A DNA stretch of 64,000 nt from Drosophila persimilis (lineage: Eukaryota; Arthropoda; Insecta; Diptera; Drosophilidae): positions 434,001 through 498,000 of the forward strand of contig NW_020825327.1 of the NCBI RefSeq assembly GCF_003286085.1, written 5' to 3'. Positions 46,040-57,353 of the stretch are shown in pieces (positions within the stretch are counted from its first letter, which is position 1; every line of letters begins with the position of its first letter). Below the pieces are notes generated by a model. The model was not told where the DNA came from. It saw only the letters and a program-made list of their open reading frames with translations, and searched no databases. A program made the translations under genes and the position numbers.

Positions 46040-46597
46040 CAATCTATAGAAACCCCCGGAACACAAACTGGGTAAAGTTTGAAAAGACAGTTACTTCGAA
46101 GCTCGCGGATCCGGGCTCAGTGAATAGGAGGTCCAATCCACTCTGGTGGAACCGAGATCTCTCTCTCCAAAGGAACAACCTCAAGGAATTCTTCTCGCCA
46201 AACAAGAGATTGTCAATGAGGAATAGAAAATCCTACTTAGAAGCTACAAGAAGGAAATACGTAAGGCACAAAGGAACTCGTGGAGAAACTTCTGCTCCAA
46301 CATTGAGAAAGTGCCCGAAACCGCTAGGCTCTAGAAGCTGCTTTCAAAGCAGCCAACAGTACAGAGCCAACTAAAACTAGACAACGGATAGTGGACAGAG
46401 AGCAGTAAAGAAGCCCTAACAGCACTAAAGGAGGCGCACTTCCCTGGATGCACCGAGGTCACTGACGCCAAGGAGCATCAGGACCTAGCAACCGAGGAAC
46501 AGCACCAATAGGTCTGTTAACCACTAAGAGAATCCACTGGGCCATAGACTCCTTCGCGGGCATAAAAGCACCAGGACTGGACGGGATATTCCCAGCC
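46009..46597 (+). pseudogene. Element B, endonuclease/RT connecting region, frameshifted
   Basis: Frame 46009-46374 continues the protein after the fused frame stops (NTNWVKFEKTVTSK, NPLWWNRDLSLQRN), as in other LOA-like proteins between endonuclease and polymerase. Further shifts follow before 46530, where SFAGIKAPGLDGIFPAMMQ marks the start of the polymerase. Decayed. Confidence 0.6.
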
Positions 46598-47893
46598 ATG
46601 ATGCAGTTGAACAAAGAGGTTATTACCCCAGCATGCCTAAGACCGGGCTATATCCCCATCCAATGGAGAACCTCGAGAGTTGTCTTCCTCCTTAAGGCAG
46701 GAAAGTGCATCCACGTGAGTCCCAAGGATTACAGACCGATAAGCCTTACCTCCTTTATACTAAAAACACTAGAAAAGCTGTCTAATTTACACATCAGGAA
46801 TGAGGTAGGGGGACTGATGTCAACAAACCAACACGCCTACACCAAAAGGAAATCAGTGGAGACCGCACTACACTCGCTAGTAGCCACCATCGAGAACGCC
46901 CTTCACAACAAAAAGTATGCTTTGCGAGCATTTGTGGATATCTCAGGAGCATTCAACAACGTGGCCACAACCGCAATAACAAGTCGCCTAGAAGCGAATA
47001 ACATGCACCCTGCTATCAACGTCTGGATCAAAAACCTCCTAAGTTGTAGATGGGTGCAATCAGAGTGGGGCACTGCTTCCACGGTAAAGGGGGCACACAG
47101 AGGCACACCTCAGGGTGGAGTCCTGTCGCCACAACTGTGGAATTTGGTGGTCGACGACCTCATTAAGAGATTTGAAAGGAAGGCCCCGAAGATAACAGCC
47201 TATGCAGATGACATAAGCATACTTATTACGGGTGTATGTCCATCGACCCTCAGCTCCTTAATGGAACGTACACTCAGGGAGATACATGAGTGGGCGGAAG
47301 AGGTAGGACTCAGTATCAACGTGGACAAGACGGACCTCATCCTCTTTACCAAGAGGTACAAGGTACCGATATGGACCCCCCCCCCCCCGAAAATTGACCA
47401 AACTAGGCTGACTCCAAAAGCACAGGTGAAATACCTAGGCACAGTACTGGACAGCAAGCTGGCATGGAGACCCAATGTAGTGGAAAGGGTGAAGAAGGCC
47501 ACCATTGCGCTTTATGCGCTCAACAGCACATGGGGCCTGTCACCTGCTCTAATGCAGGGGATCTACATCTCGGTGGTGCGACCAACTCTGCTGTATGGAG
47601 CCTTAGTGTGGTGGCTGGCTACTGAAAAGAAGACATACCATAAGCTTATGGAAAAGACTCAGCGACAGGCTCTGCTCTGTATTACAAGGGTGCTGAGGGC
47701 AACCCCAACAAAAGCACTCGAAACTGTACTCGGAATCGACCCCCTGGACATTCACGCTCGCCTGATTGCGGGAAAGGCAGCACAATGCCGCATAGCATCA
47801 GGAAATCTATCGCCACAAGGATACGGGCATAGTTCAATCGGCAGGGAAATGACCAGATCAACTGATTACATGACCCCCCCAAACTTGCCTTGA
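46598..47893 (+). CDS. Element B reverse transcriptase
   Basis: This 431-residue open frame begins inside the fingers and holds all key polymerase motifs: FLLKAGKCIHVSPKDYRPIS, motif A FVDISGAFNN, motif B HRGTPQGGVLSPQLWN, and catalytic AYADDISIL. The following motifs are KTDLILFTKRYKVP, VKYLGTVLDSKLAW and LLYGALVWWLA. The ATG used is internal to the original ORF2; the native start is upstream and lost to frameshifts. A run of about 14 C at about 47378-47390 is a possible indel site. Function would be target-primed reverse transcription. Confidence 0.8.
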   Translation: MMQLNKEVITPACLRPGYIPIQWRTSRVVFLLKAGKCIHVSPKDYRPISLTSFILKTLEKLSNLHIRNEVGGLMSTNQHAYTKRKSVETALHSLVATIENALHNKKYALRAFVDISGAFNNVATTAITSRLEANNMHPAINVWIKNLLSCRWVQSEWGTASTVKGAHRGTPQGGVLSPQLWNLVVDDLIKRFERKAPKITAYADDISILITGVCPSTLSSLMERTLREIHEWAEEVGLSINVDKTDLILFTKRYKVPIWTPPPPKIDQTRLTPKAQVKYLGTVLDSKLAWRPNVVERVKKATIALYALNSTWGLSPALMQGIYISVVRPTLLYGALVWWLATEKKTYHKLMEKTQRQALLCITRVLRATPTKALETVLGIDPLDIHARLIAGKAAQCRIASGNLSPQGYGHSSIGREMTRSTDYMTPPNLP

Positions 47894-47912
47894 CGTCAAA
47901 ACAACCACATCT

Positions 47913-48874
47913 TTGGGACCTGAAGACTGGAAAATTGGAAGGGACCAAACTGAGCACCTCAATATATACACAGACGGCTCCAAGATGGACGGAGGAGTAG
48001 GAGCGGGCCTATACTGTACAGACCCTGAGATAAGGCTGTCGTATAAGCTACCAGACCAATGCAGCATATTCCAGGCAGAAGTTTTTGCCATCGGGAAAGC
48101 GGCGGAGGTCGCTCTCCTCACAGCACGAGCACACGATGCGGTCAACCTATTCGTTGACAGCCAAGCGGCGATAATATCCATGCAGTCGTCCGCGGTCAGT
48201 TCCAGAAGTGTCTTGGCGAGCAGGGAGGAATTAGACATCCTAAGTACGACAAAGACAGTGCGAATCTATTGGGTTCCCACCCACCAGGGCATCGAAGGAA
48301 ACGAAGCGGCGGACGTACTAGCTAAGGAAGGCGTCGGGCTTGAGAATAGGAGAGCCGAGAACGTGCCTGTCTCCCTTAGAACGCTGCAAGGCGATCTAGA
48401 GAAGCAGGCTAGAACACAGACTGATAGCAGGTGGAGGAGTACCATCACCTGCAGAACCTCGAAGATAATGTGCAAGGAACGCAACGAGAAACTTAGCCAC
48501 TACCTACTGCACCTACCACGAAAGGACTGTAGATTGCTAGTGGGAATACTTACAGGTCACTGTCTGGCTGCTGTACATGCATCAAAGCTAGGCATCACCA
48601 ACAGAGACAGTTGTAGGAAATGTGATGAGCCTGGGGCTATCGAAATCCTGGAACATCTCATCTGCAACTGTCCGGCACTCTCAGGGCAAGGAGAAGATAC
48701 CTGGGCGCCCCAGTGCTGGCATCACTGGAAGATGCCTTCAAAAGGATGCCACAGGAACTGCTGGCCTATGCTAAAAACACCTCGATTCTCGGGGACTTTA
48801 AAACATCGAATAACTGTAAGGGAAAGCAATCGATACACAATATCAATCATCGCTTCCTCGAGCTTCTCGGGAGG
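47913..48874 (+). pseudogene. Element B RNase H and C-terminal tail
   Basis: This continues the polyprotein in a new frame: LNIYTDGSKMDGGVGAGLY with the first catalytic aspartate, IFQAEVFAIGKAAEV, LFVDSQAAIISM, and YWVPTHQGIEGNEAADVLAK with the last. A Cys/His cluster follows (CRKCDEPGAIEILEHLICNC). At about 48690 the frame shifts. In the next frame it reads YLGAPVLASLEDAF and stops at about 48874, the probable true end of ORF2. The same-frame continuation to 49046 is chance. Confidence 0.75.
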
Positions 48875-50052
48875 TAAAGCGATGATTTCGGCCTTGAGCT
48901 ATTCACTGGCATTGAGGCTTGCTAACCCGCAAATAACGCCCCCGGAGGCCTCAACTCTGGGGAGATCTGCGTTCAGACCTTTTTCACGCGTTTCGACGAT
49001 ATGCACACGATATGAAGGACTACTTCAGCGGATTGTTTCGATGTAGAGCGATCCATGGCTCAAATTGAACTGAATTCACGTCCATCGGTTCACAAACGCC
49101 TTAAAAGATGCCACACCCTGTGCCCATATGATATTGCACCATTATTTATGATATTATATTCACTCTAGCTATTATGTCATCTAGTGTGTACGTACAAAGA
49201 CATTGCTTTGGTTTCATTTGTATTCAGCTCCATACTCTTAAGACATCTTCTTCTCTAACATTTCAAAAGTAATGAATGTTTCACATTGATCAAATGATGC
49301 GAATGACGTTGATTCAGTGGACAAGTTTCCCATAAGCGACTGCCATTAGGACTGTGAGTAAAACTGCTTTGCTCAAGGATGTCTGAACATGTTCCATTCC
49401 TAGCATTTTACTCTCTATGTAAGTATATTGTTTATGTATGTTCCTTAAGATTAAATGCTCACTGAAGGGCCGGCTGATCAATCTTTATCTCGAAAAATTC
49501 CAATGGACACTGGGCTACAAATTACTTCCGCAACAACCTCTACTCCCCTTTGCTCTCTCCACAGAATATTGTCTTCTATTTTTTATTAAAAAAGAATAGT
49601 TCAGCAGAAGGAGAGGGGCGACCTTGGCTACTATTTGGGGGACCACTCGATATAATTAATTTCTCTAAAAACAGATTATGTTGAAAAGTGAACCAAGTAT
49701 TTATTTCCATTTCAGTAATTGGCCTCTCCTACCGCCAGTTCTATCCGGGGTGCGCTGTCACCCAAAATTGATGGTAAATGTCGCCGAGTACTTAACCTAC
49801 AATTTCTTTTGCTGATAAAAGCCAAAAAAAGAACCGAAAAAACAGCCCACTGGTATGCAGATAAAACATAAATAAAGATACATACATACATCTGCACGAC
49901 CCCATATACATACATGCTGATGGAATACATTTGTACTATTTTTTTACATATTTTATATGCATAATCACTCCCGCGACGGTTCATACACCCCGCTATCCGG
50001 ATAACTAAGGGTCAGATTGGCCTATGCGTGGCCGCGCTGAGGGCCGCCCGCG
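48875..50052 (+). other. Element B 3' UTR and unassigned AT-rich sequence
   Basis: No coding region is recognised. 49080-49985 is AT-rich with microsatellite-like ACATA stretches near 49880. 49986-50052 is GC-rich, resembles the tail region of family A, and leads into the CCTAA repeats. A separate insertion could account for the middle part. Confidence 0.3.
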
Positions 50053-50078
50053 TTAACCTAACCTAACCTAACCTAAGC

Positions 50079-50459
50079 AAAGCCGGCTATGCTACGTGTG
50101 TGTTAGAGAGAGACAGGGCGAGAAAAAATGAAATTGTTTTCTTGATGCTGGCTATACTAATGATACGATCCAATTAAGATTCGTCAGTCTAAAAGATATC
50201 GTTCTACGATTCTGCGTTTTCAGTTTTCTCGTATCTTTAAAATTGTGGATGCCAAAGATTTTCGTCTTTTGTGGGGCCGGAAGTGGGCGGGGCGAAGTTT
50301 TGAAATATTCTTGTAATAGTGACATATCACAGAGGTCTGGAAGGATTCCAATAGTAAAAAGCCGGCGACCGAGTTAATGCCTCCACGGTTAGTGGCCGCC
50401 ACCTCGACTGAGGTCATTGACTAGGGATCAGCTGCTGCTCCGCCACCCGATTTGGAGGG
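50079..50459 (-). repeat. Dispersed repeat DR, minus-strand fragment
   Basis: This is the reverse complement of the middle of DR (compare 14170-14410): GTGTTAGAGAGAGACAGG, ATCGTTCTACGATTCTGCG, GTGGATGCCAAAGATTTTCG. After about 50345 the match is lost; the rest up to 50459 is unassigned. It stops where the duplicated segment begins. Confidence 0.55.
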
Positions 50460-51340
50460 CTAATTATTACCTTGCTACAGAGTTTACCTCTTTCATTATT
50501 AAAGGCGTTCAAGGTAACTTACAGACGGATGTCATTTACACCGACTTTAGTAAAGCATTCGACTCTGTAAACCATTCCCTTTTTGCGCATAAACTTGATC
50601 TTCTAGGGTTCCCGCCCAACTTCCTGAGATGGATTTCTAGCTACCATTGTTCCAGGTCTCAAAGAGTCCTCTTCAAAAACTCCCTCTCTTTACCAGTAAA
50701 GGTTTCTTCGGGAGTACTACATGGCAGCCATCTAGTCCCCTTATTCTTCACACTCTTTTTTAAGAGTCAAGCTTAAGTTTTTTGAACACATTTCTACCAT
50801 GGTAAATAAGGCCATTCGATATTTCTTCCGATCTTAGAATACGGCTCCTGTATATGGTTCCCACAGTACAAAGTACTAGACAAGGACAAAGTACAGAAAA
50901 ACTTTTTACTCTTTCCTCTGCGGGGCCTTAACTGGGATGCGGATGTAAGACTGCCGTCTTACTCTAGTAGACTACTATTAGTAAACCTCCCATTCTTAGT
51001 TAACCGTAGGAAAATGCTTGGTGTGATTTTTGTGCACAACATGATCAGGGGTGACATAGACAGGCCGCATAAACTTCACGATTCCTATTAGACTCACTAG
51101 AAATGTTATACCGTTGTTCCTTCCACTTTGTAGATCGAATTATTCCTAGCATGAACTGTTTAGGGACTTATGCTCGAATTATAATTCCCTCTACCATATT
51201 ATATCACCCACTATTTCTCTTCCTCTTATTAAGTTACTAATCCTCCCACACCTTTCTAGTGTTTTGTAATTGTAGTGGTATTTTTAGTTGTATTTTGAAT
51301 GCATGCTTAGTTTCTTAGCAAGTGTAGTGCTAATTTTCCT
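50460..51340 (+). pseudogene. LINE C fragment, second plus-strand copy
   Basis: Near-identical duplicate of 1653-2530. The open frame (50417-50776) includes FTSFIIKGVQGNLQTDVI and motif A YTDFSKAFDSV, and lacks the YxDD region. It starts at the duplication breakpoint. Confidence 0.75.
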
Positions 51341-51373
51341 CGAATATTAGTCCTACAACTATCTTTCCTGCAT

Positions 51374-51693
51374 GTTCGCGTTTGGTTCGGCTACGCACCT
51401 CGCGTAATGCGGCAGCGCCCCTCGGTCGGTTGGGCGGGAGGGGTGCTGCGTTTTGCCTGGGATCCGCGCGTAACAGCCTTCTGCTGGTGGCACACGGGCC
51501 ACATGACAGTGCAGTAATTGCATCGCCTCTTGTAAGATGCAGTCATTGCATGTCAACGTCCATAAAAAATTTCGAGCGTGAGAATCCTGCACGTGGCCAA
51601 TGGGATTGCTATGTCCCCTCTCCGATTGTAGAGGTAGTACGTTGCCTGGCCAGTTTGTCGGCAACATCGTTCTTATCGATGTCCCTGTTCTAA
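51374..51693 (-). pseudogene. LOA-like RNase H fragment, duplicate copy
   Basis: Duplicate of 2567-2886, unchanged as far as I can see. Confidence 0.5.
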
Positions 51694-52095
51694 TATTTAA
51701 TGATTGTAATTTGACCATGCTTAAAATATATAGAAAAAACCATTAATGGGGCATCATTTTGGGCTATTTAAATAGGACATGCGCTTAATTTAATCGAAGC
51801 CTTTGATACTTGGACAAATATATTTAATTGATAGGACTTATTTTGTTAAAAAAGACTATTTAATTTAAACAAATGGTTTGATTCAAAGCTTTAACCAAGG
51901 TGGAAAGATGAAAAATTGAACCATACACGGGAGCCAGCAGGGTAAAGTTAAATTTGTAAGTAATGAATCAAAATATGAAAAAACATAAAAGACCGCACAA
52001 AAAGTGTACTTTATAATGCGTAAAGGCGATTTACAGTCATGGAAAAAATAATAGAAACGGAAATTTTTGTGGTACTTTTAAAAACTTTCTTTAGA
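51694..52095. other. AT-rich spacer, duplicate copy
   Basis: Duplicate of 2887-3290 with a few substitutions. Nothing recognised. Confidence 0.4.
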
Positions 52096-52348
52096 CAATA
52101 ATTATATCCGATACTCAGAATGAGTATAGAATTATATTAGATTTGTGGTGAAAATGGATGAGTGTAGTAACGTCCAGAAGGAAGCGTTTCCGACCCCATG
52201 ATGTATATGTACATATATATATACTTGAGCAGCATGAATAGCCGAGTCGATTGAGCCATGTCTGTCCGTCCGTCAGTCCCTATGAGCGCCTAGGGCTCTA
52301 TTAGACTATTAGAGCTATACCAACCAAATTTTGTATCCCCACTTCTGT
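52096..52348 (+). repeat. Dispersed repeat DR, partial duplicate copy
   Basis: Duplicate of 3291-3540, with a small difference at its left edge (GACAATAA against GTGAATAA). Confidence 0.6.
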
Positions 52349-52397
52349 TGGAAATTTCGAAAATATTTTTTTAAACGGCGCAAAGTTGTGACCACGT

Positions 52398-53696
52398 TTC
52401 TTCTTCCGTACTCTATTAAACTTACCTTAAACTATTCTTATACTAAAAAGGCAGGATTTATTGAGCGCCTGCAGGCGTCATTAGATAGTTTTCGAAGAGG
52501 TTTCGCCTCCCATGAAATCTCCTCTCTAAGTGTGACTCAGTGTAGTCTAGGTTATCCGCGTAAGGTTCCGGGATTGAACTGGATTCGGTATGGCGAAAGA
52601 AGATATAGTTTTCACGTATCTATGGTCCACGTAGCTCTTCTATCCAGATCTATGCTCTTCAGGGACTGCAGGATACTATGTAACTCTGTGCCTTGTAAAA
52701 GGCAAGGGTTAGGTTCAGGGCTTCTTCGCGGTGTTATAGTTTTTAATGATAAACGTGGGATCCTCCAAGTTTAATAAGACCATCTGAGTCAGTAGAAAAT
52801 TTAAAACTTATTTTTGTCGAGCCCTGCAATTAAGACGGTTTACTTGGCTTCTCAGTCTGTGATGTTGTTCGTGACTCATGTATGTTGAATAGATCCTTAG
52901 TGAGCTCTCCTGGCCTTCGATGTTCACTGATGTTTGGTTTTCATTGCTGAAATTTGGGAGCATAAGTAAGCGCAAGAATGCAAGTACGTGTTTTACCTGT
53001 GGTGGCATCTACGTGTGGGCTACAGTCTTGAGTTCTCAGACCGGAGACCAGGGATCCTGGTTTTCTTTACAGGTGTGCCAGTGCCATAACTGAGATTTCC
53101 CTCTACCATTGTCTTATCGGCATCGATCAATCTCCGAAACCTGACTATGTCGCTTTTGTCAGACACGTAGCCGTCCAGGATATCGTCTGCCACCACTGAT
53201 GCTACGACCGATATGGTGGACGATTGATTTCCACCTTCGAGGCGGGATAGGGGAATAGGGGTGAAACCTATTGAAACCAGATACCTATTGTTACCTTTTT
53301 CTAGCCATAGCCCGTCTATCCGATAACATCTAACGACTTTTCGTTTATGACGAGGATCAACTGGTGCCTCTCTTCGGAATCTTCTCCGGCTCCGCAGGCT
53401 TTGCCAAAACGCATCCTCTAGGTCTCGCTTTGCTGGGAACATCTTCCCATTTTACGACCTTTAATTAGGCTCGGGGTAGATTTCCGGGGGTAGCGCAGCC
53501 AACGACTTCGTGTAGAGGGCCGCCGTACGAGCTTCTTGGCATGTGATGACTTTCACTCTGCCTTACTGCCACTGGGCGTCCCCAAATTTAGGCGGTGCCC
53601 GCGCTCTCCTCCAGCTCCTGCAGAAAGCTGTCCTTGAGCTCGTTCTCCGACTAGTGCAATTTGTCGCGAGGGAGCCGACCGTCAGTGCCGTCCCTA
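52398..53696 (-). pseudogene. Old LOA-like copy A0, duplicate
   Basis: Duplicate of 3590-4884, with endonuclease and gag remnants; open gag stretch 53020-53442. It is cut by the 3' end of A1' at 53697, as in the left copy. Confidence 0.6.
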
Positions 53697-53805
53697 GGTT
53701 AGGTTAGGTTTAGGCGGTAGCCTGAGTAGGAGCGATGAAACCCCCCAAGCTCACTTGGACCTGTAACAACGTCCGTTGTGATGCCGCATGGGCGTGTGCC
53801 CCTTC

Positions 53806-54719
53806 TCAATGCCTAAAACCGTGGAGAGCAAACTGTTGCAAATTAAGAGCAGTCCCATCCGGCGGCTTGGATAAATTTAGACAAGGTCTCAGGTTTGATT
53901 TCGAAAAGGTCCGAAATGTCTGTGAGAAAAGGGGCCCCGAGAAACCGAAGACGGCGATTTCCATGGACCGAGCAATGACAGAAGAAGTGGGAGATCGATT
54001 CCTCCTCTTCCTCGTCGCGACAACTCCTTCAGAAGTCATTGTGAGGGATTGACAGCCTAACGGCGTGAGGCCTATCTGCCAGTGTCCCGTGATTGCTTGG
54101 ATAACTGCAGAGCATTGTACTCTACTGAGCCTATATAGCTCCGCCCAGCGTTTTTTAGATCGATGAGGCCATATCGATCTCGAGACTTTACAGGAGATGG
54201 TTTGCTGCCATCTCCCGTTCGCCTTTTGCTCGAATATTTCGTGCGTAAGAAGCCTACACGTAGCCAAAAGCACCGCTACCTACTCCCTCTCTGATAAGAG
54301 AGGAATTGTAGTGCCCTGCCTGGCTAGCTCGTCGGTGGCATCATTCCCCACGATGTCCCTATGTCCGGGGACCCATGTAAGGAAGATAGCTAGCTGCTCT
54401 GCGATCTCTTGCAGAGACCTGCGGCAGTCGCTTACAGTCGTTGAATTTGATGATAGTGAGCCTAGCCCTTTGACAGCTGCTTGGCTGTCCGAGAAAATGC
54501 TCACCACGTGAGTATCTAGGGATAGTTTAGAGGCGATACAGATGGCCTCTTGATTGCCTCAACCTTCGCTTGGAACAAACTACAGTGATCCGGGAGCCTG
54601 AAGCAATGACTGATGTTTTGCTCGTTGCAGTAGACTCCGCCACCCACGCGGCCGTCTAACTTTGAGCCATCAGTGTAAAAGTGGACCGCGTTTGCGGGTG
54701 CTGGTTCCCCATCTCCCAC
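53806..54719 (-). pseudogene. RNase H domain of A1', three frames
   Basis: 54516-54719 has VHFYTDGSKLDGRVGGGVYC with the first catalytic aspartate. 54280-54507 has IFSDSQAAVKGL and WVPGHRDIVGNDATDELARQ. 53806-54273 has the C-terminal tail. All RNase H motifs are present but in different frames. 54446-54780 is the piece missing from the left copy. Confidence 0.75.
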
Positions 54720-54767
54720 ACCTCCCTAGGTGTGATTGATACCTGTGAAGGCGACGAGAGGTGGTCC

Positions 54768-56289
54768 CTAGGGGTACAATAATCTGTCCTCTTTGGTGAT
54801 TGCGGTAGTCTTGTCAGGATTCCCAGAGTGACCAAATGCGGATACTTTCCATAGTTTGGCTTCCCTCATTCTGAGGGCGGAAAGTGTTGCAACCTTCTTT
54901 CCCATGAGGTCTACGGGAAGAAGGTCCAGCATAGTATCGAGGGCGGCTTCACTTAAGGTAGTGCCAGTTATGCATAGCTCTTCCATGCGTTGAACTCTGC
55001 TGAGTTTATTGAGGCATGTTCTTTTGTCTAAGGCTGGCCACCATACCAGCACCTCATATAATTGGTCGTATGATGGCGGTGTAAAGCCACCGAACTATAT
55101 AGGGGTAATTCACCATTTTAGTCCGATGGTTTTCTACAAGTATAGAGGGCCACTGTGGCCTTCTTTACTCTATCCTCTATGCTCAATTTCCAATCGAGCT
55201 TTCTATCGAGGATTAGGCCAAGATACTTGGCGTTGTTGCTGAAGACTAGCGTTTCCCCACATAGTCTTGGGGGAATCAGTGCCGGAACTTTGTACTTCCT
55301 AGTGAAAAGCACCAGTTCCGTTTTAGACGGGTTGACGCCTAACCCGCATTTGTCTGCCCATTTCGACATTTTCGTGAGAGTACTTGTCATGCACTCACAC
55401 AACGTCTGCGGAAATTTACCGCAGAATGCCATGGCAACATCGTCCGCATACTCCACCACGCGGCAGCCACCCCCCTCTATCTATGGCAGTTCACTGCCAC
55501 GTTCCATAGGAGGGGCGAGAGGACTCCGCCCTGCGGTGTGCCTCTGCTGACAAATCTGATGCACGTTGACGTCTCCAGTGATGCCTCAACCGTCCTGCAT
55601 TGCAGCATCTGATCGATCAGGCTCACCGTCCGAGAGTCAACCCCCAGGTCCGTCAATGCACCCGTGATGGCGGTCGGGAGGATGTTATTAAAGGCGCCTT
55701 CTATGTCAAGGAAGGCTACTAGGGTGTACTCCTTACAGTTAGAGACGCTTCTATGATCGATGTGATCGTGTGTAGGGCCGTTTCGGTGGATCTTCCCTTC
55801 CGATAGGCATGCTGGAAGTCTGAGATTAGGCGGAATATTCACCGTGAGATGCATCCACAGAAGCCGTTCCATTGTCTTCAGAAGGAAAGACGATAGACTT
55901 ATGGGTCTGAAATCTTTGGGGGCAGTACGCGAGGGCTTGCCTGCCTTAGGAATGAAGACGTCTTTGGTATGAAGCCAGGCTTCCGGGATATATCCATGGG
56001 AGAAGATTCCCTCGTATATCCTTTTGAGCCAATTAGTGGCTTTTTGTCCAACTTGAATCAGTTGGGCAGGGATAGTTGGGAGAGGGAGAGTTGGGCCATC
56101 TGGCCCCGCAGTCTTGTATGGCTTGAAGCTTTTGATTGCCCAGGAAATGTTCTGCTGGCTTAGCAGGTTCTTAATATCACTTGAGGCCACGGAAGTAGTG
56201 TGGTCTGTTTTCATCGCAGCCGGGGAAGTGGGTGTTGAGGAGAAGATGTAGCGACTCATTGCTGGACGTTGTCCACGATTGGTCGGCAT
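54768..56289 (-). pseudogene. Reverse transcriptase of A1', broken into three frames
   Basis: Frames 55477-56289 (fingers, motif A FLDIEGAFNN, motif B GTPQGGVLSPLLWN), 55118-55459 (YADD) and 54768-55052 (thumb). The breaks are the same as in the left copy, with only isolated substitutions (for example NNILP here, NNILS on the left). Confidence 0.8.
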
Positions 56290-56440
56290 TCTTCAGGTAG
56301 CCCAGAGTGGGTATAGTCTTCGAGAGAACTTTGCGCAAGCGCAAGGCTTCTGAGCTATTCTCGATTTCGCTACAGAACTTACGCCATGAGGCACGTTTGG
56401 CTTTCCTAAGTTCTTTATTATAAGTTGACAGACTGACCTT

Positions 56441-57353
56441 TTATTCGGCCCAGATCCGCTCAACGTTCTCAGCCTTAGCTGTGTTAAAGAGTCTCAGGGA
56501 GGCTTTCCGTAGTTCCCCCAGTTTAGGAGTCCACCATTCAGGTTTCTTCCGGCCTCTGGTCTTGCCAGAGGGGCAGGATTTATCGACCGCCTTATTGCAG
56601 GCGTCGGTAAAGATCTTAAGAAGACGAGTCGTGGCCTCCGTGAAGAACTCCTCCTCAGATGGGGGCTCAGGGAGAACACGACAGAGGTAATCAGAGTACC
56701 GAGTCCAGTTTGTCCGCCTGATGTTCCGGAATCGGACTGGCTTCGGTACTGAGAAGGAGAAGACAGTTTCCACGTACCTGTGGTCCGAGAAGGAGTGCTC
56801 TTCCAGGACCCTCCAGGATACAATGTTACGCTGTATCTCATGAGAGGCAAGCGTGAGGTCCAGGACCTCCTTGCGGTTTTTAATGATAAAGGTGGGATCA
56901 CTACCCCGGTTTAATAAGACCATCTGAGTGGTCAGTAAGTAACTGAAAAGGTACTCACCCCTTTCGTTTGTGTCAGTGCTTCCCCACTGACAGTGATGTG
57001 CATTGGCATAGCACCCCACAATTAGGCCGATGTCCTTGGCCGAGCAGTCTGCGATTAAAGCCCGGAGAGGCGCGTGTGGAGGGGGGTCTGGTTGTTCAGA
57101 GCCTCCTGGCCTTCGAGGCTCACTGCGGTGTGGTCTTCATTGCTGAAATTTGGGAGCAAAAATAAGTGCAACCTGCGGTTTCAGCTACATATAGCTTGTA
57201 GTCAGAAGTCCTCAGACCGGAGACCCTGTTTCCGAGGATCCAGGGCTCCTGAATGAGGACTATGTCGGCTCCACCCTTGGCCAGGTGGAGCAGTAGAGCA
57301 GCGCATGCTGCCTAACAATGGTGGAGGTTTATCTGCAGGAGCGTCAACGACAT
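56441..57353 (-). pseudogene. Endonuclease domain (ORF2 start) of A1'
   Basis: ORF2 probably starts at the ATG 57353-57351, overlapping the end of gag. Its first residues MSLTLLQINL are typical of LOA/R1-type endonucleases; a stop codon follows after four more residues, then DIVLIQEPWILGNRVSG with the catalytic glutamate. After a frame break, 56441-57019 is open for 192 residues with NAHHCQWGS, DPTFIIKNRKEVLDLTLASH and the catalytic SDH (EEHSFSDHRYVE). Nicks target DNA to start retrotransposition in the intact family. Confidence 0.72.

Larger units (their letters stand above)
43956..50078 (+). mobile_element. LOA-like non-LTR retrotransposon, element B (second family)
   Basis: Plus-strand element of about 6.1 kb, clearly distinct from family A but with the same plan: leader with GC-rich inverted stretches (43990-44070), gag with a DUF4780-like domain, endonuclease, reverse transcriptase, RNase H. 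I place its 3' end at the CCTAA tail 50053-50078 (four tandem units), by analogy with the tail of family A. 49080-49985 between coding end and tail is unassigned and may be an insertion; if so, the element ended earlier. Coding regions are broken by an internal deletion and several frameshifts. Confidence 0.65.
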
